Positions 41,283 through 50,167 of a DNA stretch of 64,000 bases are shown piece by piece. The DNA lies in NCBI RefSeq assembly GCF_015751905.1, contig NZ_JADOUF010000001.1, forward strand, positions 4,526,001 through 4,590,000, written 5' to 3'. The notes beneath the pieces were generated by a model. The model was not told the DNA's origin. It did not search any database and saw only the letters and a program-made list of their open reading frames with translations. Both the position numbers and the translations under genes were made by a program. The DNA comes from Longispora fulva. GTDB taxonomy: Bacteria; Actinomycetota; Actinomycetes; Mycobacteriales; Micromonosporaceae. Each line of letters opens with the position of its first letter. Position 1 is the first letter of the stretch.

Positions 41283-42416
41283 ATGCCAGGACCCCTCGCC
41301 GGATTGAAGGTCGTCGAACTCGCCGGGATCGGCCCCGCGCCGTTCGCCGCGATGCTGCTCGCCGACCTCGGCGCGGAGGTGCTCCGCCTGGAGCGGCCCG
41401 AGGGCGGCCTCCGCCTCGGCGAGCCCGAGCACGACCTGCTCAACCGGGGCCGGCGGTCCGTGGCCGTGGACCTCAAACACCCCGACGGGGCCGCCCTGGT
41501 CCTGGGCCTGGCCGCGAAGGCCGACGTGCTCCTGGAGGGCTTCCGGCCGGGCGTCGCCGAACGGCTCGGCGTCGGCCCCGACGCGTGCCTGGCCGCCAAC
41601 CCCCGGCTCGTCTACGGCCGGATGACCGGCTGGGGCCAGGACGGGCCGCTCGCGCACACCGCCGGGCACGACATCACCTACCTGGGCCTGACCGGGGCGC
41701 TGTCCGGGATCGGCCGGGCCGGCGGGCCGCCCCAGGTGCCGATCAACCTGCTCGGCGACTTCGGCGGCGGGGCGATGTTCCTCGCCGTCGGCGTCCTGGC
41801 CGCCCTGTTCGAGGCGGGCCGCTCCGGGCGCGGCCAGGTGGTCGACGCCGCGATCGTCGACGGCTCGGCCCTGCTGACCACGATGGTGTACGGCCTGCTG
41901 CACGGCGGCTTCTGGCAGGACGAGCGGGGTGCCAACCTCATCGACACGGGCGCGCCGTTCTACGACGTCTACGCGTGCTCCGACGGCGGCCACGTGGCCG
42001 TGGGCGCCCTCGAACCCCAGTTCTACGCGGCGTTCGTCGCCCGGCTCGGGTTGCAGGACCCGCCGGACCGCCACGACCCCGCGGAGTGGCCGGCGTTGCG
42101 CGCGGCGATCGCCGCCCGGTTCGCGACCAGGACCCGCGACGAGTGGGCGGCGGTGTTCGCCGACACCGACGGGTGCGTGGGCCCGGTGCTCACGTTCCTG
42201 GAGGCCCCGGAGCATCCGCACCTGGCGGGCCGGGGCACGTTCGTGGAGCACGACGGGGTGCTCCAGCCGGCCCCGGCGCCCCGGTTCTCCCGCACGCCAG
42301 GCGCGCTGGGGCTCCGCCCGGCCCGCCCCGGCGAGCACACGGTCGAGGCCCTGACGGAGTGGGGCGTCCCCGACATCGAGGGGCTGCTCACCAAGGGCGC
42401 GATAACCCAGACCTGA
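41283..42416 (+). CDS. CaiB/BaiF CoA-transferase family, alpha-methylacyl-CoA racemase-like
   Basis: 377 aa. [36 protein letters not shown] is the family's N-terminal signature. [15 protein letters not shown] (His) and [15 protein letters not shown] (Asp) are the residues used by alpha-methylacyl-CoA racemases, which feed branched acyl-CoAs into beta-oxidation. A racemase is therefore favoured over a CoA-transferase. GGAGGAAG precedes ATG 41283. Divergent from the acd-fadA-fadB operon, consistent with one pathway. Confidence 0.88.
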   Translation: MPGPLAGLKVVELAGIGPAPFAAMLLADLGAEVLRLERPEGGLRLGEPEHDLLNRGRRSVAVDLKHPDGAALVLGLAAKADVLLEGFRPGVAERLGVGPDACLAANPRLVYGRMTGWGQDGPLAHTAGHDITYLGLTGALSGIGRAGGPPQVPINLLGDFGGGAMFLAVGVLAALFEAGRSGRGQVVDAAIVDGSALLTTMVYGLLHGGFWQDERGANLIDTGAPFYDVYACSDGGHVAVGALEPQFYAAFVARLGLQDPPDRHDPAEWPALRAAIAARFATRTRDEWAAVFADTDGCVGPVLTFLEAPEHPHLAGRGTFVEHDGVLQPAPAPRFSRTPGALGLRPARPGEHTVEALTEWGVPDIEGLLTKGAITQT

Positions 42417-42496
42417 CGGTTACGAGTGGGGCCCGACCCGGCAGCGGCGGTCGTCCGGAGCACCCGGCGGGGTCCGCCCCGGCCGCGGTGCCCCCG

Positions 42497-43084
42497 TCAG
42501 GCGTCGAGCGCCGCCACCGCCATCAGCTTCCACGTCTCCAACAGGTGCGCCCGCCGCTTCGGATCCCCGCCGAGCAGCTCGTCCACCGCGATCCCCCGGT
42601 GCAGGTCGATCGTCAGCCACCCGATCGTCTCGACCACCTTCGGGTCGGCCCCGCCCGAGTACTTCCGGCACAGCTCCAGGGTCGCGTGCGCCAGCGTCCG
42701 GTCCACGGGCAGCATCACGGCCCGCAGCTCCGGGTCGTTGGCGCACGCCACCCACAGCTCGATCGACGCCTTCGCCAGGGGGCCGGAGAAGCCCTCCCAC
42801 ATCAGGTCGATCAGGGCCGCCATCCGCCCCGGCCCTTCGGGCAGGTTCTCGCCGACGGCGAGCACCCGTTCCGTCTGCTTGCGGGTCAGGTGCGCGATGG
42901 CGGCGGCCATCAGGCCGGCCTTCGTCGGGAAGTGGTGGAGCTGTGCCCCGCGCGACAGCTCCGCGCGGGTGCACACCTCCTGCATGGACGTGCGGGCGTA
43001 CCCGATCTCGATCAGGCTCTCGACGGTGGCGTCGAGGAGCCGTTCGCGGGTCCGCTCGCTGCGTTCCTGCCGGTTGGACGTCAT
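42497..43084 (-). CDS. TetR-family regulator, likely of the fatty-acid genes
   Basis: 195 aa. The HTH is RTRERLLDATVESLIEIGYARTSMQEVCTRAELSRGAQLHHFPTKAGL at about 9-57. The C-terminal domain has MWEGFSGPLAKASIELWVAC, as in regulators that bind acyl-CoAs. It is convergent with the racemase-like gene and lies close to the operator at 41.23 kb, so control of the fad operon is a reasonable inference. ATG 43084 has TAATAC close upstream. Confidence 0.85.
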   Translation of the reverse strand: MTSNRQERSERTRERLLDATVESLIEIGYARTSMQEVCTRAELSRGAQLHHFPTKAGLMAAAIAHLTRKQTERVLAVGENLPEGPGRMAALIDLMWEGFSGPLAKASIELWVACANDPELRAVMLPVDRTLAHATLELCRKYSGGADPKVVETIGWLTIDLHRGIAVDELLGGDPKRRAHLLETWKLMAVAALDA

Positions 43085-43095
43085 GCCCGTCAGTA

Positions 43096-44379
43096 TTACG
43101 CGGCGACCGCCGAGCGCACCCGCCGCGCCGCCACGTCGTCGGCCGGGCAGCGCCCGCGCACCGGGTACCGCTCGGCGAACTCGGCCACCGCCGCCATGAT
43201 GTCGCCGGGCGCACCGAGGCGCTCCAGGCCCTCCAGGGCGAGCGAGAAGCAGGCGGTGGCCGCCTCGGCCAGGCCGGGCTCGCGCAGGCCGCGCCGGGCC
43301 GCCGTCACCCAGTCGTGGTGCCGGCGCAGCGACCGCAGCGGCGCGACGACGGCCGCGGCCCGCTCGGCGGTCACCGGGTCGTCCATCAGGCCGGTGACGA
43401 GCGCGACCGGGACCACCCAGTTCTCGCCGTCCTGCTGGTCGATCATGCGGAACTCCAGGTAGCCGCGCGGCCGGACCGGCGGCACCAGGGTGCCCAGGTG
43501 CATCTCCAGGTCGATGTACGTGACCGGGCGCGGCCCGCCGCCCCGCAGCCAGTCGCGCATCGTCAGCCCCTCGGGGGCCGTCCAGTCCTGGCCGTCCTCG
43601 GACGCGACGACCGACACCTTCGCGGCGAGCGCGTAACGGGCCCACTCCTTGCGGGGGTCGTCGGTCATCCGGGGCGCGCGGGTCCGGCTGGGGTCCATCG
43701 CGAACCGGAGCACCTGGCGGGTGGAGCGCCACCGGTGCCCGCCGGCCGTACCGGGCGAGTTGGCGAAGATGGCCAGCAGCAGCGGGCCCATCGCGTCGGC
43801 GAGCCACCAGCGCCGCTGGTAGCCGAGCCAGCCGTCGGAGTCGTCTCCGGAGTCCAGGCACACCTGCACCGAGGCGGAGTTGCACGCCACGACCCTGCCC
43901 TCGGGGCCCGAGCGGTCGTTGAACCGCTCCAGGGCCTCGTACCGGGGAGTGTCCAGCACCCGGAACGCCGGCCGCAGCATGTCCAGCCCGCCGCCCTCGA
44001 GGCGCAGCCCGGCGGTCTCCACGGCGGCGGTGAGCAACGCCATGTCCGCGCGGGTGTCGGCGACGCACTCGCCGAGCGAGGCCCCGACCCCGGAGCTGAG
44101 CTCCAACTGGCCGCCCGGCTCGATCGTGATCCTGCCCCCACCGGGCAACGGATCGGGCAGGTCGCGCACCGCCTCACGCAGCCGGTCGGGCATCGGCCGG
44201 GACAGCGGGGCCGCGGGGTCGCGTACCACCCATTCCAGCTCGGTGCCGACGGAACCCACAGAACCGGCGCGGAACCCCGCGCTGGCCACATAGGCCGTAG
44301 CTTCTTTCTCGGACAGCATGTTCTGAATGAGCACTGCGTTCACCGCCCCCTCCTGCGGACCGACCTGATGCGACGACAT
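43096..44379 (-). CDS. egtA: Glutamate-cysteine ligase, EgtA type
   Basis: 427 aa. The protein matches the actinobacterial EgtA ligase that makes gamma-glutamylcysteine for ergothioneine. VGTELEWVVRDP, GGGRITIEPGGQLELSS, LRPAFRVLDTPRY and YLEFRMIDQQ with the ATP/metal residues are visible. GAGG lies 5 nt before ATG 44379. The usual egtBCD partners are not adjacent; a TetR gene follows at 12 bp. Other gamma-glutamylcysteine ligases are possible, but this sequence pattern fits EgtA best. Confidence 0.8.
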   Translation of the reverse strand: MSSHQVGPQEGAVNAVLIQNMLSEKEATAYVASAGFRAGSVGSVGTELEWVVRDPAAPLSRPMPDRLREAVRDLPDPLPGGGRITIEPGGQLELSSGVGASLGECVADTRADMALLTAAVETAGLRLEGGGLDMLRPAFRVLDTPRYEALERFNDRSGPEGRVVACNSASVQVCLDSGDDSDGWLGYQRRWWLADAMGPLLLAIFANSPGTAGGHRWRSTRQVLRFAMDPSRTRAPRMTDDPRKEWARYALAAKVSVVASEDGQDWTAPEGLTMRDWLRGGGPRPVTYIDLEMHLGTLVPPVRPRGYLEFRMIDQQDGENWVVPVALVTGLMDDPVTAERAAAVVAPLRSLRRHHDWVTAARRGLREPGLAEAATACFSLALEGLERLGAPGDIMAAVAEFAERYPVRGRCPADDVAARRVRSAVAA

Positions 44380-44724
44380 GACGCCTCACGGCACACGACG
44401 TGAGAGGTGTGCTCTATTAGCGGGCTCGGAAGCCATTTTGTCCAGCGACGCCGCCGATTACGGCGCGTCCCCGGTTCGTGCCCTCAAGAGTCGCTCGGTT
44501 GGCACTGCCCGGCCACCGTCACGCCACTAAGAAAGAACCACGAAACTGTAAACACCACGTGCCTGGCCGCCGCCCCGGAGGTGTCCCCGAGGAGGCGTCA
44601 CCGACCAACCCACAACGATCCAGCGGACCGAACGGCACGGCTGCCGGATGAGTCCGATTCGCCGGCCGACCGCCGGACATCGAACCTGTCGACCGTTCCT
44701 GGCCCTTGGGATAGTGTCACCCCA
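44380..44724. other. Intergenic region between egtA and the sensor kinase
   Basis: No credible gene. At the left, CTCACG/CGTGAG (44385-44390 and 44399-44404) form an inverted repeat just upstream of the egtA start. TAATAG on the minus strand near 44418 could be an egtA -10. The middle part is less GC-rich (AAGAAAGAACCACGAAACTG) and has no clear motif. The right end carries the promoter of the kinase mini-ORF (TAGTGT at 44712-44717). Confidence 0.4.
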
Positions 44725-44796
44725 ATGCCTCCGCCCGACAAAGATCGAGTCGGCCGATTGGTTATGTCGGCGCGCCAGCGTACCTTGCCAGAATGA
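44725..44796 (+). CDS. Leaderless 23-codon mini-ORF coupled to the sensor kinase
   Basis: TAGTGT at 44712-44717 is exactly 7 nt before ATG 44725. The peptide begins MPPPDKDRVGRLVMS and its TGA overlaps the kinase ATG as ATGA. The kinase itself also has a TACCTT box 6 nt before its ATG, so two start points may give coupled and uncoupled transcripts. Confidence 0.38.
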   Translation: MPPPDKDRVGRLVMSARQRTLPE

Positions 44797-46058
44797 GACG
44801 CAGGTTCGTGCTGGTGGCTCTAGCGGTGGGGGCTCTCGTCACCCTCGCCTGGGCTGTGCCGCTCGCGGCCGTCGCGTACCACTCGACCCGCACCCAGGTG
44901 CTGTTCCAGGCCGAGCGGGATGCCGACGCCCTGGCACAGTACGCCCAGACCACGACAGATCCTGCGGAACTCCGCAAGGCGCTCGCCGCGGTGCCCGCCG
45001 AACGCCAGTCCCGGCTCGGCCTGACCCTGCCGAACGGCACCACGATCGGCGGTGGCCGGCACGCCTCCGAGGAGGACTTCCTCCGGGCCCGGGTCAACCA
45101 CGGCGCGATCACGGTGTCCACCCCGAAGGGCACGTCGTATCTGACCGCCGCGGACGGCGTCGTCATCGAGGGGTACGTGCCCTCGGCCACCCTCACCCAC
45201 GAGATGCGCACGGCCTGGGGCCTGCCGGCCCTCCTCGGCCTCGTCCTGCTCGTGATCGCGTGCTTCGTGGCGTCCTGGATGGCCCGGGGCGCTGTCCGGG
45301 CCAGCGAGGAGCTGGCGTTCGCCGCCCGCAGGCTCGGGGCCGGCGACACCCATGTCCGGGTGGTCCCGGGCGGGCCGCCGGAGATCGCCACCGCCGGGGC
45401 GGCGTTCAACGAGATGGCCGAGCGGCTGCGGATCCTGCTCGCCAACGAGCGCGAGCTGCTCGCCGACCTGTCGCACCGGCTGCGCACCCCGCTGACGGCC
45501 CTGCGGCTGAACGCCGAGGCGCTGCCCCCCGGCCTCGAACGAGACCGGGTGCTCGACGCCGCCCGGCAGACCGAGCACGAGCTGTCCTCGATCATCGAGG
45601 AGGCCCGCGAGCCCCTGCACGACGTGGAGCCGGCCCGGTGCGACATCGCCGCGGTGGCCGCCGACCGGACGAAGTACTGGGCGGTGCTCGCCGCCGACCA
45701 GCACCGCGCCTGGCGGGGCAAGGGCCTCACCGGACAGGTCCCGGTGGCCGTGGGCCGGGCGGACGCCGCCTCGGCCCTGGACACGGTCCTCGGCAACGTC
45801 TTCCAGCACACGCCGCCGGGCACGGCCTACCAGGTGTCCGTGCTCGCCGGGGAGGACCGGGTCCGCCTCGTGGTGGACGACGCCGGCCCGGGGATCGGCA
45901 CCCCCGACGAGGCGATGCTGCGCGGGGTGAGCGGCGGGGAGTCGACCGGGCTGGGCCTGGACATCGCCCGCCGGGTGGCCGAGTCGACGGGCGGGGCGCT
46001 GACCGTGGGCCCGAGCCCGCTGGGCGGCACCCGGATCACCCTGGCCTTCCGCCGCTAG
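44793..46058 (+). CDS. Sensor histidine kinase
   Basis: 421 aa. Membrane helices at about 7-29 and 142-164 flank an extracytoplasmic domain of about 110 residues (a stretch with YAQTTTDPAELRKAL). HAMP follows at about 165-215. The H-box is DLSHRLRTPLTAL with His228. The ATP site has a degenerate N-box (DTVLGNVFQHTPPG) and a good G-box, STGLGLDIARR. It converges on the response-regulator gene with a 3-bp gap, an unusual arrangement for partners. Confidence 0.9.
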   Translation: MRRRFVLVALAVGALVTLAWAVPLAAVAYHSTRTQVLFQAERDADALAQYAQTTTDPAELRKALAAVPAERQSRLGLTLPNGTTIGGGRHASEEDFLRARVNHGAITVSTPKGTSYLTAADGVVIEGYVPSATLTHEMRTAWGLPALLGLVLLVIACFVASWMARGAVRASEELAFAARRLGAGDTHVRVVPGGPPEIATAGAAFNEMAERLRILLANERELLADLSHRLRTPLTALRLNAEALPPGLERDRVLDAARQTEHELSSIIEEAREPLHDVEPARCDIAAVAADRTKYWAVLAADQHRAWRGKGLTGQVPVAVGRADAASALDTVLGNVFQHTPPGTAYQVSVLAGEDRVRLVVDDAGPGIGTPDEAMLRGVSGGESTGLGLDIARRVAESTGGALTVGPSPLGGTRITLAFRR

Positions 46059-46061
46059 CGG

Positions 46062-46745
46062 CTACTCCGGAGCCACCAGCTTCACGCCCACGCCGCGCAC
46101 CGTGTGCAGGTACTTCGGCTGGGCAGCCGACTCCCCCAGCTTCCGGCGCAGCCACGACACGTGTACGTCGATGGTCTGGTCGTCCCCGCCGTACGGCGTG
46201 TGCCAGACCTCGGTGAGCAGCTCGCGCCGCCCCACCACCCGACCGGGCCGGGCCGCCAGGTACGCCAGCAGGTCGAACTCGCGCTTGGACAGCCGCAGCG
46301 GGGTGCCGTCGAAGCTCGCGTCGCGGGCGCCGAGGTCCAGGCGGAGCCCGCCGACCTCGATCAGCTCGGCGGCGTGCTCACGGGGCGTGGCCCGGCGCAG
46401 CACGGCGGAGATCCGCGCGGCCAGATGGTCGGCGGAGAACGGTTTGATCAGGTAGTCGTCCGCTCCGGCGTTGAGCATCCGGATGATTTCATACTCTGTG
46501 TCACGGGCTGTCGCAATCAGCACCGGCACCCTCGACACCGCGCGGATCATCGAGAGCGTGACGGAACCGTCGAGATCGGGCAGCCCCAGGTCCAGCACGA
46601 CCACATCGGGATCCCATCCGGTCACCTCCCGGATGCCCGTCATGGCCTCACCGACAGCGCGCACAACGTGATCACGCTGAGTAAGGGCACGAACCAGCGC
46701 CACGCGGATCTCCGCGTCATCCTCAACCAGCAGCACCCGGGCCAT
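46062..46745 (-). CDS. OmpR-family response regulator
   Basis: 227 aa. The receiver has EDD at 8-10, the phospho-acceptor Asp52 (VVVLDLGLPD) and YLIKPF with the conserved Lys. The winged helix covers about 130-227 with LSKREFDLLAYLA and VSWLRRKLG. It faces the kinase tail to tail, and is probably its partner because no other kinase is near. A secreted protein gene is divergent from it and may be a target. Confidence 0.9.
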   Translation of the reverse strand: MARVLLVEDDAEIRVALVRALTQRDHVVRAVGEAMTGIREVTGWDPDVVVLDLGLPDLDGSVTLSMIRAVSRVPVLIATARDTEYEIIRMLNAGADDYLIKPFSADHLAARISAVLRRATPREHAAELIEVGGLRLDLGARDASFDGTPLRLSKREFDLLAYLAARPGRVVGRRELLTEVWHTPYGGDDQTIDVHVSWLRRKLGESAAQPKYLHTVRGVGVKLVAPE

Positions 46746-46799
46746 AATGTGACCGTAATCTAGGGTTGCCTTTGGGCCAAGGTTCGGGAGAATAACGAC

Positions 46800-47480
46800 G
46801 TGCGTCGTGCTCTCGGCATTGTCGCCGCCTGGTCCTCCGTCACCATCGTGGCGGTGACCGTGGCGTGGCTCGGCGTGCGCGCATCCCGACCGGCCACCCT
46901 GGCAGATGTCCCGAATTTTCCGATTCCGGCCGCCAGGCCTTCACTTAAAGTAGTCACAACACTTCCACCGGTAACGCCTCCGGATGCGAGGATCGCGCCC
47001 ACCGGGCACCCGACGCGGACTCCCGGACCACCGTCCGCGTCCGCTGGCCGGACGCCAGGATCGACCGGTGGCCCGCAGCCGACCCCGAACATCATGATCG
47101 ACACGGTGCCGACCCCCGAGCGGCCCATCGTCCCGTCGCCCACGCCGACCCCGACGAACCCTTCGCCGCCCACGAACAAGACGACCCCGACCGCCGAGGC
47201 GACCGTCGGGCCGAACCGGGCGACCACCGCCCCGACGTCCACGGCCCCGAAGCTGCGCACCGCGACCGCGAGCGGCGGCCAGGCGATGTTCTACTACACG
47301 GCCGGCCAGGTGGACCTGCTCGACCTGTCCCCCTGCTACGGGTACAGCTACGAGGCCTACCGCCTGGAGAACGACTACATCGTCGTCCGCTTTGTCGGGT
47401 ACGGCCACGTAAGTACGATATATGCGTATTGGTCGAAGTCGCGCCAGCCGACCCTTTCAGTGTACGAAGAGGACTATTAG
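46800..47480 (+). CDS. Secreted or membrane-anchored proline/threonine-rich protein
   Basis: 226 aa. A signal anchor (RRALGIVAAWSSVTIVAVTVAWLGV) is followed by a long Pro/Thr/Ser linker (PSPTPTPTNPSPPT and similar) and a compact C-terminal domain of about 60 residues. That domain starts GQAMFYYTAGQVDLLDLSP and is rich in Tyr, with one Cys. It is of unknown family. The gene is divergent from the response regulator. Start GTG 46800 has GGGAG upstream. Confidence 0.65.
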   Translation: MRRALGIVAAWSSVTIVAVTVAWLGVRASRPATLADVPNFPIPAARPSLKVVTTLPPVTPPDARIAPTGHPTRTPGPPSASAGRTPGSTGGPQPTPNIMIDTVPTPERPIVPSPTPTPTNPSPPTNKTTPTAEATVGPNRATTAPTSTAPKLRTATASGGQAMFYYTAGQVDLLDLSPCYGYSYEAYRLENDYIVVRFVGYGHVSTIYAYWSKSRQPTLSVYEEDY

Positions 47481-47584
47481 TCCAGTTTCTCAGCCAGTGA
47501 TGTTTTTGCCACGCCCCGTGACTTCCCCGGGTGCGGCCCGTTGGTCCCCGTGATCAACAATCGCCTGCCCTGGAGGTCTGTCCC

Positions 47585-48931
47585 ATGTCGACGGTCCGCG
47601 TCCGTCGTACCGCCCCGGCGCTGCTCGTGCTCCTCAGCGGTGTGATCGCGACCCCGGCCTCCGCGCACGCCGCCACCCCGGTGTGCCACCCCGCCCCCTA
47701 CACGGCCTCGGCCGACGCCACCCTGCTCCGCCTCGGCCTACTCGACCTGCGCCCGCTGGGCGTGGGGCTGCCGCCCCTGCTCGACGCGCGGGTCGGCCTC
47801 GCGCACGCCGACGTCGACAGCACCCGGCGGACCACCACGACCGCCGAGGCCCGGTACGCCGACGCCGCCCTGCTCGGCCTCGCCGTCCCCCTGCCCGGCT
47901 CGGTGGCCCGCCAGACGGCCCCGGCGGACAACCCGACACCCGCCACCACGGTCGCCAGGACGCTCGACGCCGGTGGGCTCGTCGGCGCGACGGTCGGGGA
48001 GTCCACCGCCTCGGCCCGCTGGCAGGACCGGTACGGCTGCGGCGAGGTCGCCCGGCTCAGCTCCGCCGACACCGCCGTGACGAGCGCCGAGGTACTGCCC
48101 GGCGACGCGCCGCACCTGCCGCTGGTCGAGAGCCTGCTCGGCGGGACGACCCGGGCCACGCCCCTCGTGCGGGTCGCCTCGGTGGCCAGCGCCCGGGCCG
48201 GCACCGAGACCGTGCGGCTCGACGGCGGCCGGGTAGGGGTCGCGGCCACCGCCGCCGCCGGGATCGCCGACGTGGCGCTGTTCGACCAGATCCGGGTCCG
48301 GGTGCTGCACCAGCCGAGCCTGACCGTCGTGTCGGCGGCCAGCCGGGCGGACGCCGCCGTCCGGTACGACGCGCCCCTGCTGGAGGTCACGCTCCCCGGC
48401 GGGCGGGTGCAGCGGCTCGACACCCCGAAGGCCGCGGTCGACGCCACGGTGTACGCCCGCGCGCTGCCCGGTCGGATCGACTCCGGTCGCGCACCGGCGG
48501 CGCTCGGCGTGCGGCTGAGCATCGGGGAACTCTCCGCGACGGTGACCGAACGGGGCGCGGTGCGCGCCGAGGCCGCCACCCTGCGGCTGCAGGTCAGCCT
48601 GGCCGGGGCCCCGGTCGCCGACATCGGGCTCGGCCTGCTGTCGGCGACCGCCACCGCGCCCGGCGCCCAGGACGGCCAGCCGACGCCCGGCGGGCCGGGC
48701 GAGACCGGCTACCCGCACCCGACCGGCACGCCCACGTCCGGCCGGCCGTCGACCACCGGCCCGGCCGGCTCGCCGTCGCCGACGCCGGTGGTGCTGACGT
48801 CCGGCGGCGGGGGGCTGCCCGTGACCGGCGTGCGGATCCTCGGGTACGCCGCCGGGGGCCTCGCCCTCGCCGGTGGCGGGCTGCTGCTCCTGTGGCTCGC
48901 GCGGCGCCGGCGAGGGGGTTTCACGGCCTAG
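47585..48931 (+). CDS. LPXTG-anchored cell-surface protein
   Basis: 448 aa. Signal peptide (RRTAPALLVLLSGVIATPASAHA), a long all-beta extracellular part with SSADTAV and repeated Val/Ala/Leu strands, a Pro/Thr linker (PTGTPTSGRPSTTGPAG), and a sortase signal: LPVTG 38 residues from the end, a hydrophobic helix and the tail RRRR. It should be covalently attached to the cell wall. No sortase gene is in the window. Ligand and function are not evident. GGAGG is placed well before ATG 47585. Confidence 0.85.
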   Translation: MSTVRVRRTAPALLVLLSGVIATPASAHAATPVCHPAPYTASADATLLRLGLLDLRPLGVGLPPLLDARVGLAHADVDSTRRTTTTAEARYADAALLGLAVPLPGSVARQTAPADNPTPATTVARTLDAGGLVGATVGESTASARWQDRYGCGEVARLSSADTAVTSAEVLPGDAPHLPLVESLLGGTTRATPLVRVASVASARAGTETVRLDGGRVGVAATAAAGIADVALFDQIRVRVLHQPSLTVVSAASRADAAVRYDAPLLEVTLPGGRVQRLDTPKAAVDATVYARALPGRIDSGRAPAALGVRLSIGELSATVTERGAVRAEAATLRLQVSLAGAPVADIGLGLLSATATAPGAQDGQPTPGGPGETGYPHPTGTPTSGRPSTTGPAGSPSPTPVVLTSGGGGLPVTGVRILGYAAGGLALAGGGLLLLWLARRRRGGFTA

Positions 48932-48954
48932 TACCCGGAAAAATCGGGTGAGGT

Positions 48955-48977
48955 CCGGCGGACATCGTGTCCGCCGG
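48955..48977 (+). terminator. Terminator after the LPXTG protein gene
   Basis: CCGGCGGACA (48955-48964) and TGTCCGCCGG (48968-48977) form a perfect 10-bp stem with a 3-nt loop, 24 bp after the stop codon. Confidence 0.75.
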
Positions 48978-49037
48978 GCCACCTCGCGTCCCCCCTAGGG
49001 TTCTGCTCGACTGATCCGTTTTCGATAGGGGGAAGCC

Positions 49038-49778
49038 ATGCCTGAGCTGCGCCCGGCAGGGCTCATAGGCTCGGTGGAACGGGCTCTCGGGGTTCTCGAG
49101 GCCATTGCGGAATGTGGAGACGGCGCCAACGCCAAGACCGTAGCCCGCAGGGCCGAACTGCCCTTACCCAGCGCGTACCGGATGCTCGGCACCCTGCACT
49201 ACCACGGTTACCTGATCCGCAACGACGACGGCAGCTACGGGCTCGGCGAACAACTCGCGACCCTCTACGAACACTGGTACCGCAAGCTCGACCTCGACCC
49301 GGCCGTCCGGCTGATCCTCCGCGACGTGCACAAGCGGGCCGGCGCCCCCGCCTACTTCGGCCGGCTCCGCGACGGGGCCGTCACCGTGGTCGACGCCGTC
49401 GACAGCACCGAGACGCCCCGCGCACCCTTCACCACGGCCCGGCTGCGGTCCGTCGGCGAACGCAGCGCCCTCGGCCGGGCCCTGCTCAGCGCCGTCACCG
49501 ACGAGGAACGCCGCGAGTTCCTCCGCGACCGCGCCCCGGACCCCCGGCTCGCGCACCTGCTGGCCACCGCGCGCCGGACCGGGGTGGCCTACGACGTCGG
49601 CGAGTTCCTGCCCCCGCACGCCGGCGTCGCCGTGCCCGTCCGGTCCCCCGACGGCCACCTGCACGGCGCTCTGGCGGTCACGGTCCCCGTCGCCGGGTAC
49701 GCCGACCGGCGCGCCGACGTCGAACGCACCCTGCGGCACTGCGCCCTGACCCTCGTCAAACTTCTGGCCGTCGAGTAG
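49038..49778 (+). CDS. IclR-family transcriptional regulator
   Basis: 246 aa. The N-terminal winged helix is about 8-70 (SVERALGVLEAIAECGDGANAKTVARRAELPLPSAYRMLGTLHYHGYL). The effector domain runs from about 85 to the end, with YFGRLRDGAVTVVDAVDSTE and FLPPHAGVAVPVRSPDGHLHGALAVTVP. IclR proteins respond to small organic acids or aromatics. No catabolic gene lies next to it. GGGGGAAG precedes the ATG. Confidence 0.9.
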   Translation: MPELRPAGLIGSVERALGVLEAIAECGDGANAKTVARRAELPLPSAYRMLGTLHYHGYLIRNDDGSYGLGEQLATLYEHWYRKLDLDPAVRLILRDVHKRAGAPAYFGRLRDGAVTVVDAVDSTETPRAPFTTARLRSVGERSALGRALLSAVTDEERREFLRDRAPDPRLAHLLATARRTGVAYDVGEFLPPHAGVAVPVRSPDGHLHGALAVTVPVAGYADRRADVERTLRHCALTLVKLLAVE

Positions 49779-49843
49779 GGACAGTCATTCACCAACTGAA
49801 CATGACTTATCAGCACAACGTCAGATACCGGTAAAGTTTGAGA

Positions 49844-50149
49844 ATGACCAACCCCGACCGCCTACGCGCGGCCCGTGAGGGGCTCGTCACCCGACTGGCC
49901 ACGGTCGGTCCACTGTGGGTGCTCGACGACGTCGAGGCGGGCGTGGTGACCCTGCGCCAGTCCGCGGGCTCCGACCGGCAGGTGACGGTGCGGGCCCTCG
50001 GGGGGAGCGTGCGCGGGTTCTCCTACCAGGTGCGGCTCCTGGTCCGGCAGGCCGACGGGAGTTGGGCGGTGTCGGTCGGGCCGAAGTCGTTCACGTATCC
50101 CGGGCACGCGATCTGGTTCGCGACCACCCTGCTGAAAAGCTACGGGTGA
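49844..50149 (+). CDS. Small hypothetical protein
   Basis: 101 aa, cytoplasmic, no membrane segment. It has an N-terminal helix (DRLRAAREGLVTRLATV), then strands with LWVLDDVEAGVVTLRQS, VRGFSYQVRLLVRQ and SVGPKSFTYPGHAIWFATTLLKSYG. I recognise no family. TAAAGT lies 6 nt before ATG 49844, so a leaderless mRNA is likely. Confidence 0.6.
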   Translation: MTNPDRLRAAREGLVTRLATVGPLWVLDDVEAGVVTLRQSAGSDRQVTVRALGGSVRGFSYQVRLLVRQADGSWAVSVGPKSFTYPGHAIWFATTLLKSYG

Positions 50150-50167
50150 ACCTGGGCCGCGGCCGGG

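Noticed and set aside
44407-44796. 130-codon open frame upstream of the sensor kinase as a full gene
   Set aside because: Only the last 23 codons have a plausible start signal; the earlier part is low in coding bias and has no family match.
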